Shown: positions 26,665 through 36,583, counted from the stretch's first letter. The stretch: 56,069 nt of DNA from Desulfovibrionaceae bacterium (GCA_029008115.1 JAQXJC010000023.1:1-56069), one strand, 5' to 3'. A program made the numbers and translations. Notes: generated by a model from the letters alone, not told the origin.

Positions 26665-26705
26665 AGCATTCCTGTTCCGCCCGTGGGGCGGGGAGGAACG
26701 GTGGA

Positions 26706-27287
26706 TTAGCGTTTCGGCTCGATGGCGCGGGAGACGAAATTGATGGCTTCGCTGTACAGGCTCGGCGGCGCATAGGGCGTAAGGACGCGGGTTCTGTTCA
26801 CGCCCACCATGAGCGCGATGATGACCTGTGCCGTATCCGCCGCATCCAGATCGCGTATGCTGCCATCCCTGATGCCGCGTTGCAGTTCCTCTTCCAGAAT
26901 GCGGGGCACGTTCTGGAATTTTTCCATCATCAGATCGCGGTCGGTCTTGGTTTTCATGTCACTGTAGGGGGAGCAGCGCACCAGTACCAGCCAGTTGGAG
27001 GATTTGTCGATAGAGAAGTCCAGATAGGCGCGGCAGAAGCTGATAACCCCTTCATATCCCGTCTCTGCTTCCTGCGTGGCAGTGTGCAGCACTTCGATGA
27101 AATGCTCCAGCACGTCAAGGCCGGCAGCCAGGAACAGCTTCTCCTTGTTGCCGTAATGGTGGGTCAGCAGTCCCAGGGCCACGCCGGCGCGTTCGGAGAT
27201 TTTCTTGAAGGTGGTTTCAACGTAGCCGTATTCTCCGAAGAGTTCTTTGGCTGCCTGTAACAATGCGTCTTTCTTGGTCTTGATCAT
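26706..27287 (-). CDS. TetR/AcrR-family transcriptional regulator
   Basis: A 193-residue repressor-type protein. The N-terminal helix-turn-helix reads KKDALLQAAKELFGEYGY and KISERAGVALGLLTHHYGNK, the classic TetR layout. The C-terminal ligand domain is not diagnostic. The frame is open for 71 residues upstream, but MIKTKK at 27287 places the helix-turn-helix at the usual distance from the start. No efflux pump or other obvious target is adjacent; the upstream neighbour is the Lon-like gene 118 bases away on the same strand. Confidence 0.92.
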   Translation of the reverse strand: MIKTKKDALLQAAKELFGEYGYVETTFKKISERAGVALGLLTHHYGNKEKLFLAAGLDVLEHFIEVLHTATQEAETGYEGVISFCRAYLDFSIDKSSNWLVLVRCSPYSDMKTKTDRDLMMEKFQNVPRILEEELQRGIRDGSIRDLDAADTAQVIIALMVGVNRTRVLTPYAPPSLYSEAINFVSRAIEPKR

Positions 27288-27405
27288 AATTCCGTCTGTT
27301 TTGCGCCATGCGTTGTATGATTGCGCAATCAGTGCGCACCAGACAGGAAATATCCCATCCTGCCCGTGTGCGTCAATATGGGAAAGCCTGAAAAAATATC
27401 GCGTG

Positions 27406-29856
27406 TTAGGTAGATGTCCGGGGCTGCCGGCGCGGGCGTTCCCGGAATGCGCGCCGCGCATGTCTGCCCAGTGCCTCCAGCCGGCGATCCGCCAGATCAT
27501 AGAGCGAGCCGGGGGTGAAGCGGCCGCTCTTCAGCCTTCGTCCGGCGGGCATGCCGGTGAGCAGCTCCAGCGCTTCCTCGATGCGGGCCACGGGATAGAT
27601 GGCAAAGCGGCCCTGGGCCACAGCCTCGCGCACACTGGGGGCGAGCATGAGGTGATCCACGTTGTCCGCAGGGATAATCACCCCCTGGGTACCGGTAAGG
27701 CCGTGCCGTGCGCACACCTTGAAGAAGCCCTCAATCTTGCGCGTCACGCCGCCAACGGCCATGATCTGTCCGGCCTGGCTCACGGCGCCCGTGAAGGCCA
27801 TGTCCAGCCGCACGGGTACCCGGGCAATGGCGGACAGCAGCGCGGCCAGCTCCGCACCGGAGGCGGAGTCCCCCTCGATGCCGGCATAGCTCTGCTCAAA
27901 GCAGAGGCTGGCGGTCAGCACCAGAGGCTTGGCGCTGGCGAAAAGATCGTTAAGGTAGCTCTTGAGGATCATCATGGCTTTGGTATGAATGGGACCGCCC
28001 AGCGAGGCTTCGCGCTCCAGATCGATGATGCCGTCATGGCCGACGCCGACGGAGCAGGATATCTGGTGCGGCAGGCCGAAGTCCACATTGCCGTAGGAGC
28101 TGATGGCCAGCCCGTTGACCCGGCCGGTTTCCACGCCGGAGGTGCGCACCTTGATGGTCCGGCGATCATATTCCTCCATGAAGGACTCTTCCACCAGATT
28201 GGAGCGGTAGACGCGGGCTTCCCCGGCTTCCGCAAGGATGGCGGCGGTCACGGTGTCCGCGCCCCGCATCAGCGCCAGGGCGGACGCTTCCACCATGAGT
28301 TCCCGCAGCAGGGGAAATTTGAGGGAGAGCTTGCGCTGATCCTCGACCAGCTGCGAGCCCATGTCCACCAGGGCCGCCAGCGCCGGCCGATCAAAGGGGA
28401 GCAGCTGAAGCTCGTCGATAATCTCCGCCAGCCGCTGGAGATAGATGCGGATGCAGGCGGCGGTGCGCTTCGTGGTCTCGGCCAGGTGCGCCTTGATGCG
28501 GAAGAGCTGGGCAAAGCGGTCGTCGTTGAGCAGAAGCTGCTCGTAAATTTCGTCACAGCCAATCAGGATGACCTTGACGTGGAAGTCCAGCGGCTGGGGC
28601 TCAATGCCCTTGGTGCGGGTCGAGCTCTCCTGATCGCCGCTTTCCTCAATGCGGGCCAGCCCGGAGCGCAGAGCGCGCAGCAGGCCCTCCCATGCGGCGG
28701 GCCGCTGAAGGAGGTCTTCCACATGCACGATGAGGAAGCCGCCGTTGGCCCTGTGCAGCGCGCCTGCCTTGATGAGGGTGAAGTCCGTGACGAGGGCGCC
28801 CATCTCCGATTCGCGCTCCACACAGCCCATGAGATTGGAAAGCGTGGGATGATCGCAAAAGATGACCGGCGCGCCGCGCGTCTCGCCATTGTCCACAAAG
28901 AGGTTCACGGCATAGCGGCAGAGCCCCTCCCCGGGCGCGGCCGGAGCCGCGTGCCCCTCCTGCCCGGCTGCGGCGTCCCGGGGCAGGAAGATTTCAGGAT
29001 GCTCCAGAATGTCGGCGCGCAGGTCTTTCAGGAATGTCTCCAGCGTGTCCACAGGGCAGTTCTTGAGGATGCGTTCGCAGGCGGGGGCGAAGTGGCTGTC
29101 CAGCACCTGCGCGATGACGCCCGCATCCAGGCTGCGCTCGTCTTCCTTGTAGTCCTGCTCCACGCGGGAAAGCTGGCGGACAAAGCCGCTCATGGCGCGG
29201 AGGAGGCTGTCCCCCCTGCGCTTCAGCGTCTGGCGCAGGCCGCTGTCCAGCTTGCCGTATTCCTCTTCATTGAGTCGGCGGCCTTCGATGAGCGGGTAGA
29301 GGGTCAGGCTGCCGCCTTCATCCACGTCCAGGCTGAATCCCTTGTCGCCGGCCACGGAATTCATGCGGGCGATGACCTGCGCGCGGGCTTCATGGAACTT
29401 GTTCATGATGCTGGTACGCTCGCGCACGTAGCCGCCGGCCTCGAAGCGCGAGGGGATTTCCCGGGCCAGCCGGGCCAGGGCATCTCCCAGCGCCTTTTTC
29501 AGCTTGCGTCCCTGCCCGGCAGGCAGCACCAGCAGGCGCGGCCTGTCCTGATCGCTGAAATTGTTCACATAGACCTGATCCGGCGGCGTGGGGGCCTTGC
29601 GGGCCAGCGGTGTGAGGAATTCCCGCAGGATATAGGAACGCCCGAGGTTGCTTTCTCCGGAAAGATAGACATTGTATCCGCGCACGGTGATATTCACCGC
29701 CAGTTCCAGAGCCTGTATGGCGCGGGGCTGGAGCAGGTTTCTGTGGCCGTTTCGTCCGCTGCTGCGGGGAATGGCGGCGCTGCTTTCCCAGGGAATGCGC
29801 TCGGGGTCGAGGCTGGTGTGCAATTTTGACGGAGGCAGGGCTTGGATTTTCAGCAT
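27406..29856 (-). CDS. Lon-related AAA+ protease (LonB/LonH-like, DUF-type Lon family)
   Basis: An 816-residue protein. The N-terminal start ALPPSKLHTSLDPERIP is typical of the Lon-related family, the P-loop is a degenerate SGESNLGRSY, and the ATPase core continues with GGFLIVHVEDLLQRP. The C-terminal S16 protease domain has the catalytic serine in EGDSASGAELAALLSAI and the lysine in VGGVTRKIEGFF. It should degrade proteins in the cytoplasm in an ATP-dependent manner. A GTG at 29910 with AGGA upstream would add 18 residues; I prefer ATG 29856 because the extra residues do not match the family start, although 29856 lacks a ribosome binding site. It follows hemC by 81 bases (27 from the GTG). 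Confidence 0.9.
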   Translation of the reverse strand: MLKIQALPPSKLHTSLDPERIPWESSAAIPRSSGRNGHRNLLQPRAIQALELAVNITVRGYNVYLSGESNLGRSYILREFLTPLARKAPTPPDQVYVNNFSDQDRPRLLVLPAGQGRKLKKALGDALARLAREIPSRFEAGGYVRERTSIMNKFHEARAQVIARMNSVAGDKGFSLDVDEGGSLTLYPLIEGRRLNEEEYGKLDSGLRQTLKRRGDSLLRAMSGFVRQLSRVEQDYKEDERSLDAGVIAQVLDSHFAPACERILKNCPVDTLETFLKDLRADILEHPEIFLPRDAAAGQEGHAAPAAPGEGLCRYAVNLFVDNGETRGAPVIFCDHPTLSNLMGCVERESEMGALVTDFTLIKAGALHRANGGFLIVHVEDLLQRPAAWEGLLRALRSGLARIEESGDQESSTRTKGIEPQPLDFHVKVILIGCDEIYEQLLLNDDRFAQLFRIKAHLAETTKRTAACIRIYLQRLAEIIDELQLLPFDRPALAALVDMGSQLVEDQRKLSLKFPLLRELMVEASALALMRGADTVTAAILAEAGEARVYRSNLVEESFMEEYDRRTIKVRTSGVETGRVNGLAISSYGNVDFGLPHQISCSVGVGHDGIIDLEREASLGGPIHTKAMMILKSYLNDLFASAKPLVLTASLCFEQSYAGIEGDSASGAELAALLSAIARVPVRLDMAFTGAVSQAGQIMAVGGVTRKIEGFFKVCARHGLTGTQGVIIPADNVDHLMLAPSVREAVAQGRFAIYPVARIEEALELLTGMPAGRRLKSGRFTPGSLYDLADRRLEALGRHARRAFRERPRRQPRTST

Positions 29857-29937
29857 GATGTTCGGCGTGGTTGTATTTCGGTACGAGGGACGCCGCGGCG
29901 CACTGGCCACGGCGTCCTGAAAGGGCGGAGAGAAGGG

Positions 29938-30882
29938 CTACGGTCTGGCCTGCTCTTCGGCATACAGGCGGGCCAGCACGTCGCTGGCGCCGTCTGCCAG
30001 CAGGGCTTCGGCCATGGCCGCGCCGCAGGCTTCGGCATGGGCGGCGGGCGCCTCGTCATGCCGGCGGAAGATGCGGCTGCCGTCAGTCTCGCCCACAAGG
30101 CCGTCCAGCAATACGGTATCCGCGTCCTTCATGACGGCGTGGCCGGCAATGGGCACTTGGCAGCCGCCGTCCAGCCTGCGCAGGAAGGCCCGTTCCGCCT
30201 CCACGCAGACGCGGGTTTCGCGGTGCTCCAGAGGGGCAAGAAGATCGAGGATGTCCTGACGTCCGGCGGCGCATTCGATGCCCAGTGCGCCCTGCCCCAC
30301 GGCGGGGACAAAGGCCGGCGGGGCCAGCTCGAACATGTGCGGGGCGGAGAGCCCCAGCCGCTTCAGGCCGGCGGAGGCAAGGACAATGGCATCATACTGC
30401 CCTTCGGAGAGCTTGCGGAGGCGAGTGTCCACATTGCCGCGCAGCCACGAGATGCGCAGGTCGGGGCGCAGGGCCAGAAGCTGTGCCTGGCGGCGCAGAC
30501 TGCTGGTGCCCACGCGTGCGCCCCGCGGCAGATCGTCCAGCGTGGGGAAATGCGTGGAAAGAAGGCTGTCCGTGCAGACTTCGCGCTGGGGCACGCAGCC
30601 CAGCGTAAGCCCTTCGGGCAGGAGCATGGGCACGTCCTTCATGCTGTGAACGGCCAGATCGGCGGCACCGGAGAGCAGGGCCTCCTCAATTTCCTTGACG
30701 AAAAGCCCCTTGCCGCCCACCTTGGCCAGCGGCACGTCCTGAATGACGTCCCCGCGTGTTTTGATGATGTTGATGACGACTTCCAGACCGCTGTGCAGGG
30801 CCAGAAGGCGAGCCTTGACATGTTCGGCCTGCCACAGGGCCAGACTGCTGCCGCGCGTGGCAATGGTGACGGTTTTCTTCAT
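29938..30882 (-). CDS. hemC: Hydroxymethylbilane synthase (porphobilinogen deaminase)
   Basis: A 314-residue enzyme that joins four porphobilinogen units to hydroxymethylbilane in tetrapyrrole synthesis (haem, sirohaem, cobalamin). The N-terminus [16 protein letters not shown], the HSMKDVP motif, RGNVDTRL and the dipyrromethane cofactor cysteine in [10 protein letters not shown] are all present. AAAGGAA precedes the ATG, 14 bases after the stop of the FmdB-like gene, so the two are in one operon with the Lon-like gene. Length is normal. Confidence 0.97.
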   Translation of the reverse strand: MKKTVTIATRGSSLALWQAEHVKARLLALHSGLEVVINIIKTRGDVIQDVPLAKVGGKGLFVKEIEEALLSGAADLAVHSMKDVPMLLPEGLTLGCVPQREVCTDSLLSTHFPTLDDLPRGARVGTSSLRRQAQLLALRPDLRISWLRGNVDTRLRKLSEGQYDAIVLASAGLKRLGLSAPHMFELAPPAFVPAVGQGALGIECAAGRQDILDLLAPLEHRETRVCVEAERAFLRRLDGGCQVPIAGHAVMKDADTVLLDGLVGETDGSRIFRRHDEAPAAHAEACGAAMAEALLADGASDVLARLYAEEQARP

Positions 30883-30896
30883 GGGCGCCTGTTCCT

Positions 30897-31130
30897 TTAA
30901 TGACCGCAGGAAGCGCAGTTACCGCCGGAGCAGCCGGCACAGCCGCCGCCGGAGGAGGACGAGGAGCAGGAGGATTCCGCGTGCCCGCCCGCGCCCTGAT
31001 GCGCGCAGCAGGACATCAGCTTGCGCGTTTCCGCAGCGCCGCAGGCAGGGCAGGCGGGGGTCTCATCGCCATATACCAGCTCTTCAAAGACCTGCTGGCA
31101 TTTCTCACACTGATATTCGTAAATAGGCAT
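30897..31130 (-). CDS. FmdB-family zinc ribbon protein
   Basis: A 77-residue protein with the FmdB/CxxC_CXXC_SSSS start [18 protein letters not shown] and the second pair CPAC, forming a zinc ribbon. The tail is rich in Ser, Gly and Cys ([18 protein letters not shown]) and adds many more cysteines than the core needs, which could give extra metal binding. AAGGAAG precedes the ATG. It is the first gene of the hemC/Lon-like operon. The role of the family is unclear; regulatory roles have been proposed. Confidence 0.9.
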   Translation of the reverse strand: MPIYEYQCEKCQQVFEELVYGDETPACPACGAAETRKLMSCCAHQGAGGHAESSCSSSSSGGGCAGCSGGNCASCGH

Positions 31131-31277
31131 GTTCGCTTCCTTTGGCCGGCAGTGTCATGCGGGAGGGCGCGCGCCGGAAGACGCCTCCGCCCCGGCTTGC
31201 ATGGCCGGCAAGAATGTGTTGGAGTCCACGGGCATGGCGCCGCAACGGCGGCACGCCGCTCCGGGAAGCCCGGGAGT

Positions 31278-31306
31278 GACATACCGCAAAGCCGCCTGAC
31301 TGACAA
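31278..31306 (-). promoter_or_regulatory. Putative promoter of the fmdB-like/hemC operon
   Basis: TTGTCA (31306-31301), a 17-base spacer and TATGTC (31283-31278) on the minus strand, about 150 bases ahead of the start at 31130. Only a consensus match. Confidence 0.35.
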
Positions 31307-31356
31307 GCGGGGCGGAACTTGAAGTCGAATCCGCTTTGCAGTACTATGGCAGGGAC

Positions 31357-32208
31357 ATGGAACAGGTTCAGCAAAAAACAGTGCTGCTGGTGGGCAAGGC
31401 AGGCAGGGACGACGTGCGCGAGCTGGCGGACGTCATGGCCTGCTGGCTGGAGGAGCGGGGATACGGGGTTGTCCGCGTGCATGCGCAGGGCGATGACCCT
31501 GTCTATGGACGCACGGACTTCGGCCTGGCCGTGGTTCTGGGCGGAGATGGCACGCTGCTGGGCGTGGCCCGGCGGCTGGCGCGTCATCCCGTGCCCATCC
31601 TGGGGATCAATTTCGGCCGTGTGGGCTTCCTGACGGTGACGCCGCCCGAGGAATGGCGCGGCGCGCTGGAAGCGGTGCTGGCCGGGCGCGGGTACGTGCA
31701 GGAGCGGATGGCGCTGCAATGGCAGGTGCGGCGCGCTGGAGAAAGCTTCGGCGGCATGGCAGTGAACGATGTTGTGGTCTGCCGCGGCGCTGTCTCCCGC
31801 GTGAGCACGCTGGATGTGTTCGCCGGCGATCAGTTCGTGGCCAGCCTGCGGGCGGACGGGCTTATTGTCTCTTCGCCTGTGGGCAGCTCGGCCTACACGG
31901 TGTCGGCGGGCGGGCCGCTGGTGCATCCCGCCGTGGAGGCGCTGGTGCTGACGCCCATCTGTCCGTTCCTGAACAGGATGCCGCCTGTGGTATTGCCCGC
32001 CGCAGCTGATGTTCGCATCCTGCTGCGCGACGGCTCGGTGGAGACCTGCCTGACGGCGGACGGGCAGGACGGCGCCTGTCTGAAGGCGGGTGACGAGGTG
32101 CGCGTGCGTGCTGTGCCGGGCGGCGTGCGGCTGGTTTCCGCCAGCCCGGACAGATATTTTGATCGACTGGGGCGGCGGGGCTTTCTGGGCCCCGGCGGGA
32201 CGCGATAG
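31357..32208 (+). CDS. nadK: NAD kinase
   Basis: A 283-residue enzyme that phosphorylates NAD to NADP. The GGDGT motif (VVLGGDGTLLGVA) is near residue 65, and NFGRVGFLT, NDVVVCRG and the conserved DGLIVSSPVGSSAYTVSAGG block follow. ATG 31357 has AGGGAC upstream; a TTG seven codons earlier is possible. It begins a long plus-strand gene run and is 33 bases ahead of the ARMT1-like gene. Three genes of NAD chemistry (nadK, the Nudix gene and nadE) occur in the window but are not adjacent. Confidence 0.95.
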   Translation: MEQVQQKTVLLVGKAGRDDVRELADVMACWLEERGYGVVRVHAQGDDPVYGRTDFGLAVVLGGDGTLLGVARRLARHPVPILGINFGRVGFLTVTPPEEWRGALEAVLAGRGYVQERMALQWQVRRAGESFGGMAVNDVVVCRGAVSRVSTLDVFAGDQFVASLRADGLIVSSPVGSSAYTVSAGGPLVHPAVEALVLTPICPFLNRMPPVVLPAAADVRILLRDGSVETCLTADGQDGACLKAGDEVRVRAVPGGVRLVSASPDRYFDRLGRRGFLGPGGTR

Positions 32209-32241
32209 CGTCGCCTGCACATTTTTCCGGGGAGGTGGACA

Positions 32242-33975
32242 ATGACGAGCAAATTCGAATGCCGGTGCGCCAGAGACATTCATACCGGACAGGACAGCAT
32301 GTTTGATGCCTGGCTGTTCAGCATGATGATCGACAACAACATTGCCCACAGCATGAACCCGCAGTTCATTGCCAGTCCGGAGCAGATTCGCTTCATGGTG
32401 GCCATGGGGCCGGATCAGGTCTATCTGCCCTGCGAGGACAGTGTTTTTCAGGATATTCAGGAAGGGGACGCATCCGGCCGCCTCCAGAAGATGTACAATC
32501 GCGCATGGCGCATCATCGTGCGCCTGCTTCGCTCTTCAGGGGCGGACAGGGAGGACATCCGCCGCCGGCTCATCTTCTGCAAGTACCGCTTTCGCCAGAG
32601 CATTGCCACGACGACGCTCATTCCCTCCCGCCTGGTGAAGCGCATGATGACCCTGGCCTTCTTCATGCAGGGCGTCAGCGAACTGTGGGAGGGGCGCCGC
32701 CGGGAATCCTGCGCCAGGCAGATTCAGATGCTGGAATCTCCCATGCTGGCGCAGGTGCTGGGGGCCGTGGATCGGGGCGAGCTCTTCGGCGACATGGGCG
32801 CCATACATTCGCGGCTGAACTATCTGGAGCTTGCCCGCAAGATGTATCTGTCCATCATGTCGCGCCCCTGGCTGGAATCGCTGCCCTCGGTCATCGACGT
32901 GCAGAAGGGCTTTGAGGCCGCCGCGCGGGTAAGCGCGCCGCTGGAACTCTATTTCGGCAATGCGGCCAGCAAGCTGACGGTGCTTTTTCTTGTGGACGCG
33001 GACGGGGGACTGGTGCTGGATTTGGCTCTGCTGGATGTGCTGCAGCGCATGGGGCATCGCGTCATCCTTGCGGTGAAGGAAGATTTCCATTTCTATGCTC
33101 CCACGCTGACAGATGTGCGGACAGACCCTTCGCTCGCGGAGCTGCGCCGGCGGGCCTGCATCGTGCAGAGCCCCGCGGTGAGCAAGAATGAGCTTCTGCG
33201 CCTGCTGCGCGAGCACAAGATGCTGATTATCTCCGACGGCACGCAGGAGCGCATGAACCTGACGCGGGTTTCCGTGACCTTTGCCCGCGCGTGGAAGGAA
33301 GCCGACCTCGTCATTGCCAAGGGCTGGAGGAATGCCGGCATCTTCCTGCGCACCTCGCATCAGTTCACGCGGGACGTGCTGTGCTACTGGGTGGACGATG
33401 CCGGAGAATACCACGTGGAGGCCAGACCGCGTCCCGCCACAGTCTGCAAGTTCAGCGAGCGCGACATTGCCGCGCATGCGGACAAGATTATCGCGGAAAT
33501 GCGCGCGGCCAGGGACGCGGGCAGGACAGTGATGTTCTACAGCTGCATCATCGGCAGCATCCCGGGGCAGACATCCACGGCGGTGAAGCTGGTCAATGCC
33601 TTTGTGACGCATCTGCGGCAGCAGCAGGACAACATGCTGATCATCAATCCTGCGGAGCATTTCATTGAAGGCATGGACGGAGACGATCTCATGTTCATGT
33701 GGGAGCGTGTCCAGCGGAGCGGCTACATCAACATCTGGCGCTTCCAGTCCGTGGAAGATGTGGAGGAGGGCTTCCGCCTGCTCGGGCGCAAGGTTCCGCC
33801 CATCTGGTCAGGCAAGGATGCCACCTATTCCACCGGCTGCACCAAGGAGATGCGCATTGCGCTGGATGTGCAGAAGGCGAACCGGGAAATGCAGCTCATC
33901 GGCCCTGATCCGCGCATGTTCTTCCGGCGCAGCGAGTACGGAATCGGCAAATATTTCGACGCAACCATCAACTAG
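32242..33975 (+). CDS. ARMT1/DUF89-like domain protein
   Basis: A 577-residue protein. An N-terminal helical half (residues 1-235) precedes a C-terminal region resembling the DUF89/ARMT1 damage-control phosphatase domain: LFLVDADGGLVLDLALLDVL at about 245-265 in the place of the family DNAGE...D, then VILAVKEDF, and EADLVIAKGWRNAGIFLRTS at about 352-370 matching the K-G-x-x-N element. Family members hydrolyse phosphometabolites or damaged metabolites with a bound divalent metal. The Asn of DNAGE is replaced here (DADGG), so activity is uncertain. GGGGAGG precedes the ATG. It sits between nadK and gatB. Confidence 0.78.
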   Translation: MTSKFECRCARDIHTGQDSMFDAWLFSMMIDNNIAHSMNPQFIASPEQIRFMVAMGPDQVYLPCEDSVFQDIQEGDASGRLQKMYNRAWRIIVRLLRSSGADREDIRRRLIFCKYRFRQSIATTTLIPSRLVKRMMTLAFFMQGVSELWEGRRRESCARQIQMLESPMLAQVLGAVDRGELFGDMGAIHSRLNYLELARKMYLSIMSRPWLESLPSVIDVQKGFEAAARVSAPLELYFGNAASKLTVLFLVDADGGLVLDLALLDVLQRMGHRVILAVKEDFHFYAPTLTDVRTDPSLAELRRRACIVQSPAVSKNELLRLLREHKMLIISDGTQERMNLTRVSVTFARAWKEADLVIAKGWRNAGIFLRTSHQFTRDVLCYWVDDAGEYHVEARPRPATVCKFSERDIAAHADKIIAEMRAARDAGRTVMFYSCIIGSIPGQTSTAVKLVNAFVTHLRQQQDNMLIINPAEHFIEGMDGDDLMFMWERVQRSGYINIWRFQSVEDVEEGFRLLGRKVPPIWSGKDATYSTGCTKEMRIALDVQKANREMQLIGPDPRMFFRRSEYGIGKYFDATIN

Positions 33976-34023
33976 CCGCAGCATGCGGCTGTATGCCAAC
34001 AGGGTGTTTTCAGGAGAAAGTCT

Positions 34024-35448
34024 ATGGCTGAGTATGAAGCCGTCATCGGGCTTGAAGTGCATGTGCAGCTGGCCACGGCGTCCAAACTGTTCTGTTCCTG
34101 CTCCACAAGTTTCGGCCAGCCGGCGAACAGCAATGTCTGCGAGGTGTGCTCCGGCCAGCCCGGCGCGCTGCCCCGCGTGAATGCCGAGGCCGTGCACTAT
34201 GCCGCGCTGGTGGGGCTGGCCACCGGCTGCCGCATCAATCAGCGCTCGGTGTTTGCCCGCAAGAACTACTTCTATCCCGACCTTCCGGCCGGATACCAGA
34301 TATCCCAGTTCGATCTGCCCATCTGCGAGCACGGCCATCTGGACGTGACGGTGGGAGGGCAGATCCGGCGGGTGGGCATCACGCGCATCCATATGGAGAA
34401 CGATGCCGGCAAGAACATTCATGCCCAGGGCGAAAATGCCAGCTTTGTGGACCTGAACCGCGCAGGGACGCCGCTGGTGGAGATTGTCTCCGAGCCGGAC
34501 ATGCGCTCCGCGGCCGAGGCTGTGGCCTATCTGAAGGCGCTCCATTCCATAGTGACCTATCTGGGTGTGAGCGACGGCAATATGGAAGAGGGCAGCTTCC
34601 GGTGTGATGCCAACGTTTCGCTGCACCGGCCCGGCACGCCCTTCGGCACGCGCGCTGAGCTGAAGAACCTGAATTCCTTCCGCAATGTGCAGCGTGCCAT
34701 TGAATACGAGATCGGCCGCCAGCGGGATTTGCTGGAGGACGGCGAGGAAGTGGTGCAGGAAACCCGCCTGTACGATGCCGGCAGGAACATCACTGCCTCC
34801 ATGCGCGGCAAGGAAGAAGCGCATGACTACCGCTACTTCCCCGATCCCGACCTCCTGCCCGTGGTGATCGGCGATGCGCAGCTGGAAGCCTGGCGCGGCG
34901 AGCTGCCCGAGCTGCCGCAGGCACGGCTGGCGAGGTTCATGGAAATGACGGGCCTGCCGGAAGCCGATGCCGAGCTGCTGGTTTCCAGCCGGGCTATGGC
35001 GGACTTCTTCGAGAAGGCCGCCGGCATGGCAGAGCCGCGCAAGGTGGCAACCATGATTATCGGGCCGGTGCAGCGGGAGCTGAACGCCCGTGCCTGTGCG
35101 CTAACGGATACGGCCTTCACGGCGGAGGCGCTGGCCGAGCTGGTGCGCATCGTGGACGGCGGCCTCATCAGTGCCAAAATCGCCAGCGACATTGTTCCCG
35201 AACTGCTGGATGGCGGGGAAATGCCCGAAGCGCTGGTGCGCCGCAAGGGTCTGGTGCAGATTTCCGACACGTCCGAGCTGGAAGGCATAGTGGATGGCGT
35301 CATAGCCGCCAATCCGGCGGAAGTGGACGCATATCGCGGCGGCAAGAAAAAGCTGCTCAGTTTCTTCATGGGGCAGGTCATGCGCGCTACCAGGGGCAAG
35401 GCCAATCCCGCAGCCATTACGGAACTTCTGGCCAGGAAGCTGGGCTAG
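34024..35448 (+). CDS. gatB: Aspartyl/glutamyl-tRNA(Asn/Gln) amidotransferase subunit B
   Basis: A 474-residue subunit of GatCAB, which amidates mischarged Asp-tRNA(Asn) or Glu-tRNA(Gln). The start [20 protein letters not shown], the C-x-x-C-containing [14 protein letters not shown] segment, and [17 protein letters not shown] are hallmark blocks. The C-terminal YqeY-like tail ([12 protein letters not shown]) is complete. AGGAGA precedes the ATG. The gatC and gatA genes are not in this window, so they are unlinked. A strong hairpin follows it. Confidence 0.97.
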   Translation: MAEYEAVIGLEVHVQLATASKLFCSCSTSFGQPANSNVCEVCSGQPGALPRVNAEAVHYAALVGLATGCRINQRSVFARKNYFYPDLPAGYQISQFDLPICEHGHLDVTVGGQIRRVGITRIHMENDAGKNIHAQGENASFVDLNRAGTPLVEIVSEPDMRSAAEAVAYLKALHSIVTYLGVSDGNMEEGSFRCDANVSLHRPGTPFGTRAELKNLNSFRNVQRAIEYEIGRQRDLLEDGEEVVQETRLYDAGRNITASMRGKEEAHDYRYFPDPDLLPVVIGDAQLEAWRGELPELPQARLARFMEMTGLPEADAELLVSSRAMADFFEKAAGMAEPRKVATMIIGPVQRELNARACALTDTAFTAEALAELVRIVDGGLISAKIASDIVPELLDGGEMPEALVRRKGLVQISDTSELEGIVDGVIAANPAEVDAYRGGKKKLLSFFMGQVMRATRGKANPAAITELLARKLG

Positions 35449-35464
35449 GCTTCCCGGCATGCTG

Positions 35465-35511
35465 CCGCATGGACGCCCGTCACTGCCGGAAAAGGTGGGG
35501 CGTCCATGCGG
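35465..35511. terminator. Long hairpin downstream of gatB
   Basis: Arms 35465-35478 (CCGCATGGACGCCC) and 35498-35511 (GGGCGTCCATGCGG) are perfect over 14 pairs with a 19-base loop. There is no T-run, so termination efficiency is uncertain. Confidence 0.55.
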
Positions 35512-35596
35512 ACAGGGCGTGCCTTTCCCGGCGCTTCGGCGATCGGGCCGGCTGCGGGAGTGGACAGTCTGGAGAAAATGATCTAACCGTCATTCT

Positions 35597-36583
35597 ATGA
35601 ATCTCCACGCAACCCCCTCCGATCAACTAGAGTTTGACGATCCTTCCGTGGCGAACCTGCTCTTCGGCCCGCGCAACGCACATCTGGACCTGCTGGCCGG
35701 CGCCAGCGGCGCGCAGATTACCTCGCGCGGCGCCAGCGTACTGGTGCGCCATGAGAATCCCGCCGTGCGCCAGCGCCTGTGCAACCTTTTTGTGCAGCTG
35801 TACGAGCTGCTGCGTTCGGGAGAGAGCCTGAGCCAGCAGGACATTGCCCGCGCATACCGCATGCTGGAGTCCGATCCCGGCGTGCAGATTGCCCAGATTT
35901 ATCGGGACGCCGTCTTCATCAGCACGCCCGGCAGGACGGTAACCGCCCGCAATGTGGCCCAGAAGGCCTATCTGGAGGCGCTGCGGCAGCATGAGATGGT
36001 GTTTGCCGTGGGGCCGGCAGGCACGGGCAAGACCTATCTTGCCGTGGCCATGGCGCTGTCCATGCTGGCGCAGCATCGCGTGAAGCGCATTATCCTGACC
36101 CGTCCCGCCGTGGAGGCGGGGGAGCGGCTGGGCTTTCTGCCCGGCGATCTGGCGGAGAAGGTCAATCCCTATCTCCGTCCGCTGTATGACGCGCTGTATG
36201 ACATGATGCCCCAGCCCAAGGTGGCCGGCATGATGGAGACGGGCGTCATCGAGGTCGCCCCGCTGGCCTTCATGCGCGGGCGCACGCTGAACGATGCGTT
36301 CATCATTCTGGATGAAGCGCAGAATACGACGCGCGAGCAGATGAAGATGTTTCTGACCCGTCTGGGCTTCGGCTCCCGCGCGGTCATCACAGGAGATACC
36401 TCCCAGATTGACCTTCCCTCCCAAAACGGAGACGATCCGCAATCCCGTTCCGGCCTGGTGCATGCTCTGCGCATCCTGCGCGGCGTGACCGGCATAGGAT
36501 TCACCCATTTTTCCAAGGAGGACGTGGTGCGCCACCCGCTGGTGGGCGCCATCGTGTCAGCGTATGATAGCACGACTCTCTAA
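35597..36583 (+). CDS. phoH: PhoH-family ATPase (YbeZ-type)
   Basis: A 328-residue protein with Walker A VGPAGTGKTYLAVAMAL at about residue 140 and Walker B AFIILDEAQNT at about 236, and an N-terminal KH-like segment. It is linked to ribosome/RNA metabolism together with YbeY. The gene order phoH, 7TM-HD protein, ybeY is a widely conserved cluster. The next gene starts 20 bases before its stop. No strong ribosome binding site is seen ahead of ATG 35597. Confidence 0.95.
   Translation: MNLHATPSDQLEFDDPSVANLLFGPRNAHLDLLAGASGAQITSRGASVLVRHENPAVRQRLCNLFVQLYELLRSGESLSQQDIARAYRMLESDPGVQIAQIYRDAVFISTPGRTVTARNVAQKAYLEALRQHEMVFAVGPAGTGKTYLAVAMALSMLAQHRVKRIILTRPAVEAGERLGFLPGDLAEKVNPYLRPLYDALYDMMPQPKVAGMMETGVIEVAPLAFMRGRTLNDAFIILDEAQNTTREQMKMFLTRLGFGSRAVITGDTSQIDLPSQNGDDPQSRSGLVHALRILRGVTGIGFTHFSKEDVVRHPLVGAIVSAYDSTTL

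Noticed and set aside
27247-29829. An 860-codon open frame on the plus strand opposite the Lon-like gene
   Set aside because: It is a GC-driven shadow: composition is Gly/His/Gln-rich, no family motif is present, and the minus-strand gene has full Lon features.
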